From assembly GCF_003797765.1 (NCBI RefSeq), contig NZ_RKMB01000008.1:176656-240655 (forward strand): a stretch of 64,000 nt of DNA. Direction: 5' to 3'. The translations under genes were made by a program, and so were the position numbers. The stretch is from Ramlibacter sp. WS9. GTDB lineage: Bacteria; Pseudomonadota; Gammaproteobacteria; Burkholderiales; Burkholderiaceae_C. A model generated the notes under the pieces. It ran no database searches. It was not told where the DNA came from and saw only the letters and a list, made by a program, of their open reading frames with translations. This document shows positions 36,342-47,168 of this stretch, in pieces. How positions within the stretch are numbered: the stretch's first letter is position 1; the number at the start of each line of letters is the position of its first letter.

Positions 36342-36790
36342 GGACAAGCCCCCGATGCGGTACTGGCAATGCCGGCGGTATCAAGTCGCACGCAGCGCGT
36401 GCTGTCCGCCCCCGCAACCTCCCAATTGCTGACAGATGCCGCGGTCGGCCGGCCTGTGCCTTGGAAGATGATCTCAGCAGGCGTCTTTGTGATCGTGATC
36501 CCGCTCGTCTGCGCCTGGTTTTGAAGCACCGTTCCACCGGCATTGATCGTGACGTTCCATCCAGTACCCCAGTCGGTGCCGGCCGCAGGCGCTACCTTAA
36601 CCTGTGCGTTGCGCTTGATCGCCTCGCTGCGTGCGAACAGGAGCGAGGTCGAGACTTCGTAAGAAGCGGACTTCACGCGCTGCTGGGCGATGAAATTCCG
36701 GAAAGATGGAACGGCGATGCCCGCAAGGATGCCGATGACGGTCATGACCACGAGCAATTCGATGATGGTGAAGCCGCGCGATGTCCGCAT
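36338..36790 (-). CDS. fimT: GspH/FimT-family minor pilin
   Basis: 150 aa. The prepilin site SRGFTIIELLVVMTVIGILAG lies at about 4-24, then the GspH domain with SLLFARSEAIKRN, the pattern shared by FimT and GspH. The ATG at 36790 is five bases after the pilE stop. FimT-type pilins can contribute to DNA uptake in some bacteria; no specific evidence for that is visible here. Confidence 0.88.
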   Translation of the reverse strand: MRTSRGFTIIELLVVMTVIGILAGIAVPSFRNFIAQQRVKSASYEVSTSLLFARSEAIKRNAQVKVAPAAGTDWGTGWNVTINAGGTVLQNQAQTSGITITKTPAEIIFQGTGRPTAASVSNWEVAGADSTRCVRLDTAGIASTASGACP

Positions 36791-36795
36791 GACCG

Positions 36796-37236
36796 TCACT
36801 TCCAGCAGTTCGCGACCGTGCCGGTCCCGCTCTTGTCTTTGACGCCCGTATTGGTCAACGTGAGCGTCCCGCATTCCGGATCCGAGAAGTTGGTCGTCGG
36901 TGTAGCGGTCAGGGTGTAAGTGGGAGGCGTCGCAGCATTCGACGCCGTGATGGTGATCGTGTAGTTGTTCGACACCTCGGTGGGCATCGTAATAGTGGGC
37001 GGTGCGCACGCAGCATCGGTCGGATAGCTGAAGTAGCAACGCGTGTTGAGCATCTGTTGCTCCTCCTTGTTGCCGAGTGTCTGCATGAAACTTTGCGCGG
37101 CAGTACGCTTGCCCCGCTTCACGTAACTCGAGTAACTGGGAAACGCGACGCTGGCAAGAATGGCGACAATGGCCACGGCAATCATCAGCTCGACGAGCGT
37201 GAACCCCCTGCTGCTACTCCTGTTTCTGCTTCCCAC
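36796..37236 (-). CDS. pilE: PilE-type minor type IV pilin
   Basis: 146 aa. The prepilin site is SRGFTLVELMIAVAIVAILA (about 9-28), with Glu5 and the usual long helix; the C-terminal domain carries a DSL-like cysteine pair (ECGTLTL and ANCWK). The start is a GTG at 37236 with GAGGGG six bases upstream; the nearby ATG at 37240 is out of frame. First gene of the seven-gene leftward operon, divergent from ribD. Confidence 0.88.
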   Translation of the reverse strand: MGSRNRSSSRGFTLVELMIAVAIVAILASVAFPSYSSYVKRGKRTAAQSFMQTLGNKEEQQMLNTRCYFSYPTDAACAPPTITMPTEVSNNYTITITASNAATPPTYTLTATPTTNFSDPECGTLTLTNTGVKDKSGTGTVANCWK

Positions 37237-37371
37237 GCATTTCCCCTCACGAGCCGCGTTGACTCATGACTGAGCATAGCCGCGCAACTCGGCAGCGACA
37301 GCAAAGGGCCGACGGCCGGTCGGGCCGGTCCGCTCAGCGGCGGCCGTTCCAGTGGCGCACAATCCACGCCG

Positions 37372-38481
37372 ATGGATCATCGCAACCCTCAAATGGACCA
37401 AGCCCTCGCCATGGCTGCCCGGGCGGTGGGTGTGTCTGAACCCAATCCCCGCGTCGGCTGCGTGATCGTTTCCGCCGACGGTAATCAAGTATTGGGCGAG
37501 GGGCACACGCAGCCCGCCGGGCAGGCCCACGCGGAGGTCATGGCGTTGCGGGACGCGGCGGGCAAGGGCAACGTCGTCACAGGTGCCACGGCTTACGTCA
37601 CCCTGGAACCCTGCTCCCACCACGGCCGCACGGGTCCCTGCTGCGATGCCCTTGCCGCCGCCGGCATCGCCAGGGTCGTGGCCGCCCTGCCCGACCCCAA
37701 CCCGCTCGTCGCCGGTCAAGGCTTCGCCCGCCTGCGCGCAGCCGGCGTTGCCGTCGAGGTCGGCTCAGGCGCAGCCGAATCCCGCGAGCTCAACATCGGC
37801 TTCTTCAGCCGAATGATCCGCGGCATCCCGTGGGTGCGGATGAAAGTCGCCGCCACTCTGGACGGCAAGACCGCCCTGGACAACGGCACCAGCCAGTGGA
37901 TCACCTCAGAAGCCGCGCGCGCCGACGGCCACGTCTGGCGGGCACGCGCCGGCGCGGTGCTGACCGGCATCGGCACCCTCCTCGAAGACAACCCCCGGCT
38001 GGACGTGCGCCTCGCGCCAGTGGGCCGCCAGCCCGACGCCGTGGTGGTCGACAGCCGGCTCGACACCCCGACCGACGCCAATATCTTCTTGCCCGGCCGG
38101 CGCCTGTTCATCTATGCGGCGGTGGAGGACGCCAAGCGCCAGGCCGCCCTGGAAGCGCGCGGCGCCATCGTGATCCACACGCCCGGCCCCGGCGGCAAAG
38201 TCGACCTGGCCGCCATGCTGCGCGACCTGGCCCAGCGTGAGGTGAACGAATTGCACGTCGAGGCCGGGCACAAACTCAATGGCTCGCTGATCCGCGAGGG
38301 GCTGGTCGATGAAATGCTGGTCTACCTGGCGCCCAAACTGGTCGGCCAGGGGCGCGACATGGCCAATTTCGGGCCGCTCGCGGACCTGGGCCAGGCCGTG
38401 AATTTCGAATTCGTTTCCAGCGCAATGGTCGGCCCCGACCTGAGGTTGATTGCCCGCATTCCCGGCCGAGACAGGTTCTAG
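37372..38481 (+). CDS. ribD: Riboflavin biosynthesis deaminase/reductase
   Basis: 369 aa bifunctional enzyme: the N-terminal deaminase has HAEVMAL and PCSHHGRTGPC zinc ligands (about 50-92), the C-terminal reductase has RMKVAATLDGKTA and GIGTLLEDNP. It converts the pyrimidine product of GTP cyclohydrolase II in two steps towards ribitylaminouracil phosphate. First gene of a long overlapping operon running to tolA. I see no FMN riboswitch upstream. Confidence 0.96.
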   Translation: MDHRNPQMDQALAMAARAVGVSEPNPRVGCVIVSADGNQVLGEGHTQPAGQAHAEVMALRDAAGKGNVVTGATAYVTLEPCSHHGRTGPCCDALAAAGIARVVAALPDPNPLVAGQGFARLRAAGVAVEVGSGAAESRELNIGFFSRMIRGIPWVRMKVAATLDGKTALDNGTSQWITSEAARADGHVWRARAGAVLTGIGTLLEDNPRLDVRLAPVGRQPDAVVVDSRLDTPTDANIFLPGRRLFIYAAVEDAKRQAALEARGAIVIHTPGPGGKVDLAAMLRDLAQREVNELHVEAGHKLNGSLIREGLVDEMLVYLAPKLVGQGRDMANFGPLADLGQAVNFEFVSSAMVGPDLRLIARIPGRDRF

Positions 38482-38496
38482 GCGAAAATACGCCCC

Positions 38497-39134
38497 ATGT
38501 TCACCGGAATCATTACCGGCGTGGGGCGCATCGCCGCCGTCCACGACCTGGGAAGCTCTTTACAGCACGGCAAGCGGCTCGAAATCGAAGCCCCTGCCGG
38601 CTACCTCGACGACGTGGGCCTGGGCGACAGCATCGCACTCAACGGCGCTTGCATGACGGTGACCCAGCTCGACCTGCCCCACCGGCAATTCACCATCGAG
38701 ATATCGGCCGAATCCCTGGACAAGACAGCCGGGCTGGCGGCAACCGGCCCGATCAACCTCGAAAAGGCCCTGCGCGCGCACGACCGCCTGGGCGGCCACA
38801 TCGTAGCGGGCCATGTCGACGGCATCGGCACCGTCACGCGCTTCGAGCAGGTTGGCGAAAGCTGGGAGCTGCGCGTACTCGCGCCACGCAGCCTGGCCAA
38901 GTACTTGGCCTACAAGGGCTCGATCACCATCAACGGTGTCAGCCTCACCGTCAATTCGACCGTCGATTCGCCCGAGGGCTGCGAAGTCAGCATCAACCTG
39001 ATCTCCCACACCGTGCAGAACACCGCCCTGGGCCAGCTCAAAGCCGGCAGCCGCGTCAACCTCGAGATCGACCTGATCGCCCGTTACGTCGAGCGCATGC
39101 TCACGGCAGACTCCACCCTTTCGAAAGCCAGTGC

Positions 39135-39138
<4 letters not shown>
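38497..39138 (+). CDS. ribE: Riboflavin synthase, alpha chain
   Basis: 213 aa. It dismutates two lumazines into riboflavin plus a pyrimidine. The N terminus [12 protein letters not shown] and the two internally similar halves ([10 protein letters not shown] and NGVSLTVNS) are diagnostic. It lies 15 bp after ribD and its TGA overlaps the next ATG (ATGA). Confidence 0.97.
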
Positions 39139-40274
<1,136 letters not shown>

Positions 40275-40294
40275 GAACCACACGAAAGAAACAC

Positions 40295-40759
40295 ATGTTC
40301 GGGGCAGAAAAAGGCAAGGCCGACAAGATGGACGGCAAGGGGCTGTGCATCGGCATCGTCCAGGCGCGCTTCAATGAAAGCATCACCAACGCGCTGGCGC
40401 AGGCGTGCCGCGCAGAACTGAATGCGCTGGGCGTCGCCGATGACGACATCGATCACGTCTACGTGCCCGGCGCGCTGGAAGTGCCGATCGCGCTGCAGGC
40501 CTTCGCCGAGAAGGGCGGCTACGACGCCCTCGTCGCGCTGGGCTGCATCATCCGCGGCGAGACCTACCACTTCGAGCTGGTGGCCAACGAGTCGGCCGCC
40601 GGCGTGACCCGCGTGGCGCTTGATTACCAACTGCCCATCGCCAACGTGATTCTGACGACGGAGAACACCGAGCAGGCCGTGGCCCGCCAGACAGACAAAG
40701 GCCGCGACGGCGCCCGCGTCGTCGTCGAAATGTGCAACCTGCTGGATCGTTTGGGATGA
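40295..40759 (+). CDS. ribH: 6,7-dimethyl-8-ribityllumazine synthase
   Basis: 154 aa. It condenses ribitylaminouracil with dihydroxybutanone phosphate. [22 protein letters not shown] and [14 protein letters not shown] are the family signatures. Start: the ATG at 40295 with GAAAGAA upstream. Its TGA overlaps nusB (ATGA). Confidence 0.97.
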   Translation: MFGAEKGKADKMDGKGLCIGIVQARFNESITNALAQACRAELNALGVADDDIDHVYVPGALEVPIALQAFAEKGGYDALVALGCIIRGETYHFELVANESAAGVTRVALDYQLPIANVILTTENTEQAVARQTDKGRDGARVVVEMCNLLDRLG

Positions 40760-41283
40760 CCGAAGACAACAAGCCCGATCGCCCGGCCCGCCAAAGCCGC
40801 ACCGGCCCGACTGCAACCGGCGCACGCAAGGCCTCGGCCAAGTCGGCCCGCAGCCGCGCGCGCGAATTCGCGCTGCAGGCGCTGTACCAGTACATCGTCG
40901 GTGGAAACGACGCGCAGGCTATCGACGTGTTCACACGCGACCTCGCGGGCTTCCACAAGGCCGACTCCGTTCATTACGACGCCTTGCTCCACGGCTGCGT
41001 GAAAGAGGCGGCCGAACTCGACGCGCTCATCCTTCCGCTGCTCGACCGCAAGATGCAAGAGATCTCGCCCATCGAGCACGGCATCATGTGGATCGGTGCC
41101 TACGAGTTTCGGCATTGCGCCGACGTGCCATGGCGCGTGGTGCTCAATGAATGCATCGAGCTGGCGAAGGAATTCGGCGGCACCGACGGCCACAAGTATG
41201 TCAACGCGGTGCTCAATGGCCTGGCGCCGCAGTTGCGCACGGCCGAAGTCGAGGCGGACAAGGCGTCCGGCAAAGCCCGATGA
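40756..41283 (+). CDS. nusB: Transcription antitermination factor NusB
   Basis: 175 aa. It binds boxA RNA with NusE (S10) in rRNA antitermination. A basic N terminus is followed by the all-helical fold with [13 protein letters not shown] and the C-terminal [19 protein letters not shown] overlaps on both sides. The ribH-nusB order is widely conserved. Confidence 0.96.
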   Translation: MTEDNKPDRPARQSRTGPTATGARKASAKSARSRAREFALQALYQYIVGGNDAQAIDVFTRDLAGFHKADSVHYDALLHGCVKEAAELDALILPLLDRKMQEISPIEHGIMWIGAYEFRHCADVPWRVVLNECIELAKEFGGTDGHKYVNAVLNGLAPQLRTAEVEADKASGKAR

Positions 41284-42476
41284 GGCCACCGGTGCGTGTC
41301 GCCAGCCTGATCGGAAAGATCGAGCCCTTCTACGTGATGGAAGTGGCGAAGGCCGCGGCCAAGCTCGCGCGCGAAGTGGCCGGCACCGACCGCCCGATGA
41401 TCTTCCTGAACATCGGCGAGCCGGATTTCACCGCGCCGCCGCTGGTGCAGGAAGCAGCTGCTCGTGCCGTGCGCGACGGCCTCACCCAATACACGCAAGC
41501 CACGGGCCTGGAGCCGCTGCGCGAGCGCATCAGCCAGTGGTATCGGGACCGCTTCGGCGTCGACATCCCGCCGCGCCGCATCGTCGTCACCGCGGGCGCA
41601 TCGGCGGCGCTGCAACTCGCCTGCTTGAGCCTCATCGAGCGAGGCGAGCAGATCCTGATGCCGGACCCGAGCTATCCGTGCAACTGCCACTTCGTCACCG
41701 TGGCCCAAGGCGAACCGATCCGCTTGCCGGCCACCGCGGCCGAGCGATATCAGCTCACCGCCGCGAAGATCGAAGAACATTGGGGTCCGAAGTCGCGAGG
41801 TGTTTTGCTTGCGTCTCCGTCCAACCCCACCGGCACCTCGATTCATCCGGACGAGCTCCGCCGCATCCACAATTTCGTGGGCAACAAGGGCGGCATCACG
41901 CTGCTGGACGAGATCTACCTCGGCCTGAGCTACGACGAAACCTTCGGGCACACGGGCCTCGCGATCGACGACCAGGTCATCAGCATCAACAGCTTCTCCA
42001 AGTACTTCAACATGACGGGCTGGCGGCTGGGCTGGGTCGTCGCGCCCGAACCGGTGGTGAACGCGATCGAGAAGCTCGGACAGAACCTGTACATCTGCCC
42101 CAGCGCCGTGGCGCAGCATGCCGCCCTGGCCTGCTTCGAGCCCGAGAGCCTGGCCGAATACGAGCGGCGGCGCGCCGAATTCAAGGCGCGACGCGACTGG
42201 TTCATTCCGCAGCTCGAATCCATCGGTTTGCCGGTGCCTGTGGTTCCCGACGGCGCGTTCTACGCGTGGGCCGATTGCACCGAAGCCTGCCGCCGGTTGG
42301 GTGTGAACGACAGCTGGGAATTCACTTTCGAAGTCATGAAGCGCGCTCACGTCGCGGTGACTCCGGGCCGTGATTTCGGAGTCGCCGAGACGCAGAACTT
42401 CATCCGCTTTTCCACGGCAAGTTCCATGGCGCATCTGCAGGAAGCAATCGCCCGATTGCGCGCCGTCCTCTGTTGA
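41280..42476 (+). CDS. PLP-dependent aminotransferase (class I/II)
   Basis: 398 aa. Fold-type I aminotransferase: [30 protein letters not shown], the Asp of LLDEIYLGL, and the PLP-Lys in [15 protein letters not shown]. Amino donor and acceptor are not determinable; AspC-like and alanine-type aminotransferases share these motifs. Its ATG overlaps the nusB stop, so it belongs to the rib-tol operon. Confidence 0.9.
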   Translation: MRPPVRVASLIGKIEPFYVMEVAKAAAKLAREVAGTDRPMIFLNIGEPDFTAPPLVQEAAARAVRDGLTQYTQATGLEPLRERISQWYRDRFGVDIPPRRIVVTAGASAALQLACLSLIERGEQILMPDPSYPCNCHFVTVAQGEPIRLPATAAERYQLTAAKIEEHWGPKSRGVLLASPSNPTGTSIHPDELRRIHNFVGNKGGITLLDEIYLGLSYDETFGHTGLAIDDQVISINSFSKYFNMTGWRLGWVVAPEPVVNAIEKLGQNLYICPSAVAQHAALACFEPESLAEYERRRAEFKARRDWFIPQLESIGLPVPVVPDGAFYAWADCTEACRRLGVNDSWEFTFEVMKRAHVAVTPGRDFGVAETQNFIRFSTASSMAHLQEAIARLRAVLC

Positions 42477-42481
42477 CCCCG

Positions 42482-42880
42482 ATGTTCGAATTCCCCGTCC
42501 GCGTCTACTGGGAAGACACCGATGCGGGCGGCATCGTGTTTTACGCCAACTACCTGAAGTTCTTCGAAAGGGCGCGCACCGAGTGGCTGCGCTCGCTCGG
42601 CGTCGAGCAGAGTAAGCTGCGGGAAACCTCGGGGGGTATCTTCGTGGTGGGCGAAACGTCGGTTCGCTACCATCGCCCCGCTCGCCTGGACGACGAACTT
42701 CTTGTTACGGCCAGCATCCGCGAAGCGGGCCGGGCCTCTCTGATAATTGCCCAGCAGGCTTTGTTGCGCGCCAGTAAAGCCCTGCTGGCCGAAGGAACCA
42801 TCCGCATCGGCTGGGTCGAAGCACAGAGCCTGAAGCCTGCGAGAATCCCGCCCATCATCCTGGAAGCCCTCAAACAATGA
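42482..42880 (+). CDS. ybgC: YbgC-type acyl-CoA thioesterase of the Tol-Pal cluster
   Basis: 132 aa hotdog thioesterase with VYWEDTDAGGIVFYANYLKFFERARTEW-type core (short form at 9-36), catalytic Asp in EDTDAGG. I prefer the ATG at 42482; a TTG at 42473 overlapping the upstream stop is the alternative. Its end overlaps tolQ by ATGA, the usual ybgC-tolQ order. Confidence 0.94.
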   Translation: MFEFPVRVYWEDTDAGGIVFYANYLKFFERARTEWLRSLGVEQSKLRETSGGIFVVGETSVRYHRPARLDDELLVTASIREAGRASLIIAQQALLRASKALLAEGTIRIGWVEAQSLKPARIPPIILEALKQ

Positions 42881-43572
42881 ACCAACCCGACCTGTCGATC
42901 CTCCAGCTTGTGCTCAATGCCAGCCTGGTGGTGCAGCTTGTCATGGTGCTGCTGGTGGTGGTGTCCGTTGCCAGCTGGGCCGCCATCTTCCGCAAGCTGT
43001 TCGCGCTGAAGCGCCTGAACGCGCTCAATGACGATTTTGAAAAGGACTTCTGGTCCGGCACCAGCCTCAACGACCTGTTCGCCGCCGCGGCCCAGAACGC
43101 CAAGCTCGCCGGCCCGATGGAGCGCATCTTTGCCTCGGGCATGCGCGAATACCAGAAGCTGCGCGAGCGCCGCGTGAGTGACGCGAGCGCCCTGCTCGAC
43201 GGTGCGCGGCGCGCCATGCGTGCCAGCTACCAGCGCGAGCTCGATACCGTGGAAACCAACCTCTCGTTCCTCGCCTCGGTGGGCTCGGTGTCGCCGTATG
43301 TCGGCCTGTTCGGCACCGTGTGGGGCATCATGCACGCATTCACCGGCCTCGCCAGCCTGCAGACTGTGACACTCGCCACCGTGGCGCCGGGCATCGCGGA
43401 GGCGCTGGTCGCCACCGCCATCGGCCTGTTCGCGGCGATCCCGGCCGTCGTCGCCTACAACCGCTTCGCGCGTGACATCGACCGTGTCGCCATCAAGCTG
43501 GAGACCTTCATCGAGGAGTTCTCCAACATCTTGCAGCGCAACCTGGGCGCGCACTCCGCCTCGGGCCACTGA
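42877..43572 (+). CDS. tolQ: Tol-Pal system protein TolQ
   Basis: 231 aa. ExbB/MotA family: one N-terminal membrane helix (about 13-35), a cytoplasmic loop, and two C-terminal helices (about 135-160 and 170-195) with VGLFGTVWGIMHAF. With TolR it forms the proton-driven stator that energises TolA for outer-membrane constriction at division. Confidence 0.97.
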   Translation: MNQPDLSILQLVLNASLVVQLVMVLLVVVSVASWAAIFRKLFALKRLNALNDDFEKDFWSGTSLNDLFAAAAQNAKLAGPMERIFASGMREYQKLRERRVSDASALLDGARRAMRASYQRELDTVETNLSFLASVGSVSPYVGLFGTVWGIMHAFTGLASLQTVTLATVAPGIAEALVATAIGLFAAIPAVVAYNRFARDIDRVAIKLETFIEEFSNILQRNLGAHSASGH

Positions 43573-43574
43573 CC

Positions 43575-44000
43575 ATGCCATCCATGATCACCCGCGGCCG
43601 TGGACGCCGCACGATCAGCGAGATCAACATGGTCCCGTTCATCGATGTGATGCTGGTGCTGCTGATCATCTTCATGGTGACGGCGCCCCTGATCGCGCCG
43701 AGCGTGATCGACCTGCCAAGCGCCGGCAAGGCGTCGCGACCGCCTGACGTGAAGATGGAAGTGATCATCGGCAAGGACGAATCGCTCGACCTGAAAGTGG
43801 CCGACAAGACAGCGCGCCTGCCGCTGGATGCGATCGTCGCCGCCATCATCCAGGCCCAGGCAGGTCAGCCACCGGGTTCCAGCGCGGTGATCATCAGCGC
43901 CGACAAGAACGTGCGCTACGAAAATGTGGTCAAGGTGATGTCGTCCCTGCAGCAGGCGGGCGTCCAGCGCGTCGGTCTTTCGGTGCAGCTGGCCAAGTAG
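43575..44000 (+). CDS. tolR: Tol-Pal system protein TolR
   Basis: 141 aa. ExbD family: a single membrane helix with the proton-carrying Asp in VPFIDVMLVLLIIFMV (about 17-32), then a periplasmic domain. Two bases separate it from tolQ. Confidence 0.97.
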   Translation: MPSMITRGRGRRTISEINMVPFIDVMLVLLIIFMVTAPLIAPSVIDLPSAGKASRPPDVKMEVIIGKDESLDLKVADKTARLPLDAIVAAIIQAQAGQPPGSSAVIISADKNVRYENVVKVMSSLQQAGVQRVGLSVQLAK

Positions 44001-44006
44001 CAAGCC

Positions 44007-44915
44007 ATGAACGCCAGCACCGACCGCCTCGAGTTCGCGCCGCCACCGCAGCCCGGCCCGGTGCGGGCCTTCGTGCTGGCGGTCATTGCCCATGTGCTGC
44101 TGATGCTGGCCCTCACCTGGGGCATCAGCTGGAATCGCGAATCGGAGAACCAGGCGGCGGAAGCCGAGCTCTGGTCCAGCGTGCCGCAGCAGGCGGCACC
44201 GAAGCTCGTGGAAGCGACGCCTACGCCGCCTCCACCGCCTGCTCCTGTGCCAAGGGTTGAAAAGAAGGTGGAAGCGCCTGTCGCCCCTCCCCCGCCGCCC
44301 CCAGTGGCGAAGGAGCCCGACATCGCAATCGAACGCGAAAAGAAGAAGCAGCAACTGGCCAAGCAACGCCAGGAAGAGCTCGAGAAGCAGAAAAAGCTCG
44401 AAGCGAAACTGGAAGCCAAGAAGAAGCTCGAGGAAGAGAAACGCGAGCAGCTGGCCGAAAAGAAGGAAGCGGAAGAGCGCAAGAAGAAGGAAGAGCTGGC
44501 CAAGGCCGCGAAAACGCAGAAGCAGCAACGCGAACAAGACGCGAAGCTCGCCGCGTTGCGGGCGGAGCAGATGCGGCGAATCCAGGGGCTGGCCGGCGCG
44601 ACCGGCGCGGCGAGTGCCACAGGCACCGCGCAGCGCTCCGCGGGCCCGTCCGACAGCTACGCCGGCCGCGTCCGTGCTCGCGTACGGCCGAACATTGTTT
44701 TCAGTGACGACATCTCGGGCAACCCCACCGCCGAAGTGGAAGTGAGATTGGCGCCCGACGGCACCATCACCAACCGCAAGGTGGTGAAGTCCAGCGGCGT
44801 GAAGTCCTGGGACGAAGCAGTGCTGCGGGCCTTGGACAAGACCGAAGTCCTGCCGCGCGACGTGGATGGGCGCGTGCCGCCGCACCTCATCATCGAGTTC
44901 AAGCCGAAGGGTTGA
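44007..44915 (+). CDS. tolA: Tol-Pal system protein TolA
   Basis: 302 aa. A membrane helix near 24-46, a Pro-rich stretch, a long Lys/Glu/Ala coiled helix (about 105-195), and a TonB/TolA C-terminal domain (about 215-302, SYAGRVRARVRPNIVF). It links the TolQR motor to the outer membrane. tolB and pal do not follow; the next gene is convergent and unrelated. Confidence 0.93.
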   Translation: MNASTDRLEFAPPPQPGPVRAFVLAVIAHVLLMLALTWGISWNRESENQAAEAELWSSVPQQAAPKLVEATPTPPPPPAPVPRVEKKVEAPVAPPPPPPVAKEPDIAIEREKKKQQLAKQRQEELEKQKKLEAKLEAKKKLEEEKREQLAEKKEAEERKKKEELAKAAKTQKQQREQDAKLAALRAEQMRRIQGLAGATGAASATGTAQRSAGPSDSYAGRVRARVRPNIVFSDDISGNPTAEVEVRLAPDGTITNRKVVKSSGVKSWDEAVLRALDKTEVLPRDVDGRVPPHLIIEFKPKG

Positions 44916-44969
44916 CTCGAGTGGGGTGCCCACCAAGGGGTTTGCGGCAACGGTCCCGCCACCGATTTA

Positions 44970-47168
44970 CTAGGGGTTGCAGCGATCCTGTGTGGCGCCG
45001 TTCGCCTCAACGTTATACATCTCACTGAATACTCCGCCCATCACTGCCGACCCCCCAACCACTACCACTGGAGGCGTGATAGGACCAACCACCCAAGGCG
45101 AATATGAATAGCCGCCCTCCACAGTCGCGTCCGGAGTAAATTTCAGGGCCATCACCGCCCGTCCGTCATAGCGCATAGTCAACGTGAGTGGTGAACTGAC
45201 CGCACCGGGAAGGCCGCGGGAGATTGAGAATGCCTCGCCACAGGACCCTCGGGTTTTGAACAACCAGACAACCACAATTTTGTCCTTGTCCGCGGATGCG
45301 GAGGGACACAGCAGTGCCCCGTTGCTCGGGTTGGTCTGGCAATTTGAAGTTAAGTTCTGTCCGGCTTGGAACGAGAACCTTGATGCCTGCAACGTACCAT
45401 CGTCGAGCTTCTTGAAGATTCCCGTCTCCCCGTGAAGGTAAAGGTCCAACCGTTGACTCGTATACAGCGGTTCGAGCGTTTTCCAATCCCATGCGTAAAG
45501 CTCGGTCTCGTAGTAGCTCTCTACCTTGAACCTGAATGGGTTGATCACGAGCGAGGTGACAGCCCCAACCGACTCAGTCCCGCCTCGCTCCTCGCCCATG
45601 TCGCCGCGAAACACCAGGATGTATTGGCCCGGAACCGCGGGCTGCGGCGAACTCTCGGGAATGATAGGTAGGTCGATGTCGTCCTTGAACGCCTGATCCG
45701 CGATAGATGCTTCCCACTTGGCATTGGGCACGAGGTGACGCTTTCCGTCCTTGTCGTCGTAGTAAAGCTCGAACGTTCCGCGAATCGCTTCCCCGCTCTT
45801 ATTCCAGATGCGGAAGCGGCCCAAGTGAGCAGGATCGTCGTCCCAATCCAACTGCCCCCGAAAGAAATGGTTGATGAGGCCCGCCGAATAAGCCACGGCC
45901 CGGGGCACTAGCTGGTCAGCCATTGCATCGATGTTAATGCGATTGAGCATGTAAGCCGAGCGGCCCGTTGTCTGGTGCAGGAATTCGTCCCACGCGCTAA
46001 AGGCGGCCATCGGAAAGCACTCCACCCGCGCCTGCGGATTCAAGGGGTCCTCAATGGCTCCGTACAGCAACTCATGGCTGCTGGGCGGCTCGCTGCTGGT
46101 CGCATCACATTTGGTTTTGTACGCAGCCGGGTTTGGGTCTGGCAGTGAGTATTCGGTGTTGTGAAGGTTCTTCGCTGCCGAGAAAAACGTCCTATTCGAG
46201 TAGTCGGCCAAGCCCGTCCGACTTGGCACGTCTGTAGTCTTGTCGCGAGCAGTCCAAAATTCCCTATAACTTTTGAACTTCGGGATCGGATAGCCGACTT
46301 CGATCAACGGCGAGGTACTTACGAGAGCGCCGGTTTTTGGATTTGTGAAATGTTTCCCTAGTGCACGTTGCTCTAGATACAGTTCGAAGAGGCTGGCGTG
46401 CCCACTAACCCTGGCTTGCAAGTCCTCAGGGCCGAAGCCAGAATGGGCTTCGTTGCGAGTATGCTGAGGCTGGGCCATGTCTTGAACTAGATGAACAATA
46501 TCACCCAGCGCCCGGAACATCGTGGCCGTATAACTCTTTCGCGCGGCCTCTTGAGTAGTTAGAGTCCCGTTGGTTTCTATGGCATCGCCTTTGGAGTCGC
46601 GACCGGTCAACGCCCGGTATTGAGCTTCGCGCGCGTCCTCAACACCAAATCGGTTGAACCTGCTCCGCCCCGTAGCCCAGTCTGGGCTTCTTTCGCACGC
46701 GAGTGCTCCCCCGAGGCCCCCAAAGGCTTGACAGGGCGCTAGCAACTGCGGTCCGATAAGTAGCGGCCGGTCATAGATTGGGTCGTAGAAGTGGTTGAAG
46801 ACCCTCAATTCCCGATAAGGCGCGTCATCCCAAAAAGGAGCCGGCGCATCGTCCTCTCGTATCGCCCCCCGTGCCATCCAACCGAGGGGGCTGAACATAT
46901 CGACGAAAAGAAAATCGCGCACGAGTCGATTTTCGTCTTCCGTTATCGTTTTTCTCTCTTTTGGTGTACCCCAACGCATACCATCGAGATATACAGTCGT
47001 GGTTCCGTTGAGATCAGGCAAACCCGGTGCCACCGCCGAAAGTCCCGCGCCCAATTTTGAACTTCGGAACGCGGCGCGCGTCATTGCCGCGTGAGTCCCG
47101 GTTTCAAACCCCAGTACAGGGTCCAGTGTCAGGAGCGCAATGGCCCCGCAGAGAAACTGCCGTTTCAT
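44970..47168 (-). CDS. Exported S1/P1-nuclease / phospholipase C-like protein
   Basis: 732 aa. A signal peptide (1-20) is followed by FETGTHAAMTRAAF and ALGDIVHLVQDMAQPQHTRNEAH-type histidine/aspartate clusters (about 220-245) that resemble the trinuclear zinc site of S1/P1 nucleases and bacterial phospholipase C. The C-terminal ~300 residues are beta-rich and unassigned. The ATG overlaps the stop of the lipoprotein gene (ATGA). GC is lower than in flanking genes. Probable target: lipid or nucleic acid outside the cell; not proven. Confidence 0.7.
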   Translation of the reverse strand: MKRQFLCGAIALLTLDPVLGFETGTHAAMTRAAFRSSKLGAGLSAVAPGLPDLNGTTTVYLDGMRWGTPKERKTITEDENRLVRDFLFVDMFSPLGWMARGAIREDDAPAPFWDDAPYRELRVFNHFYDPIYDRPLLIGPQLLAPCQAFGGLGGALACERSPDWATGRSRFNRFGVEDAREAQYRALTGRDSKGDAIETNGTLTTQEAARKSYTATMFRALGDIVHLVQDMAQPQHTRNEAHSGFGPEDLQARVSGHASLFELYLEQRALGKHFTNPKTGALVSTSPLIEVGYPIPKFKSYREFWTARDKTTDVPSRTGLADYSNRTFFSAAKNLHNTEYSLPDPNPAAYKTKCDATSSEPPSSHELLYGAIEDPLNPQARVECFPMAAFSAWDEFLHQTTGRSAYMLNRINIDAMADQLVPRAVAYSAGLINHFFRGQLDWDDDPAHLGRFRIWNKSGEAIRGTFELYYDDKDGKRHLVPNAKWEASIADQAFKDDIDLPIIPESSPQPAVPGQYILVFRGDMGEERGGTESVGAVTSLVINPFRFKVESYYETELYAWDWKTLEPLYTSQRLDLYLHGETGIFKKLDDGTLQASRFSFQAGQNLTSNCQTNPSNGALLCPSASADKDKIVVVWLFKTRGSCGEAFSISRGLPGAVSSPLTLTMRYDGRAVMALKFTPDATVEGGYSYSPWVVGPITPPVVVVGGSAVMGGVFSEMYNVEANGATQDRCNP

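Noticed and set aside
37237..37371. An FMN riboswitch before ribD
   Set aside because: The conserved RFN elements are not visible in the 135-bp gap or before ribBX.
41096..42373. A long rightward frame overlapping the aminotransferase, and its leftward counterpart at 41100-42434
   Set aside because: GC-rich shadow frames of the aminotransferase, which has all family motifs.
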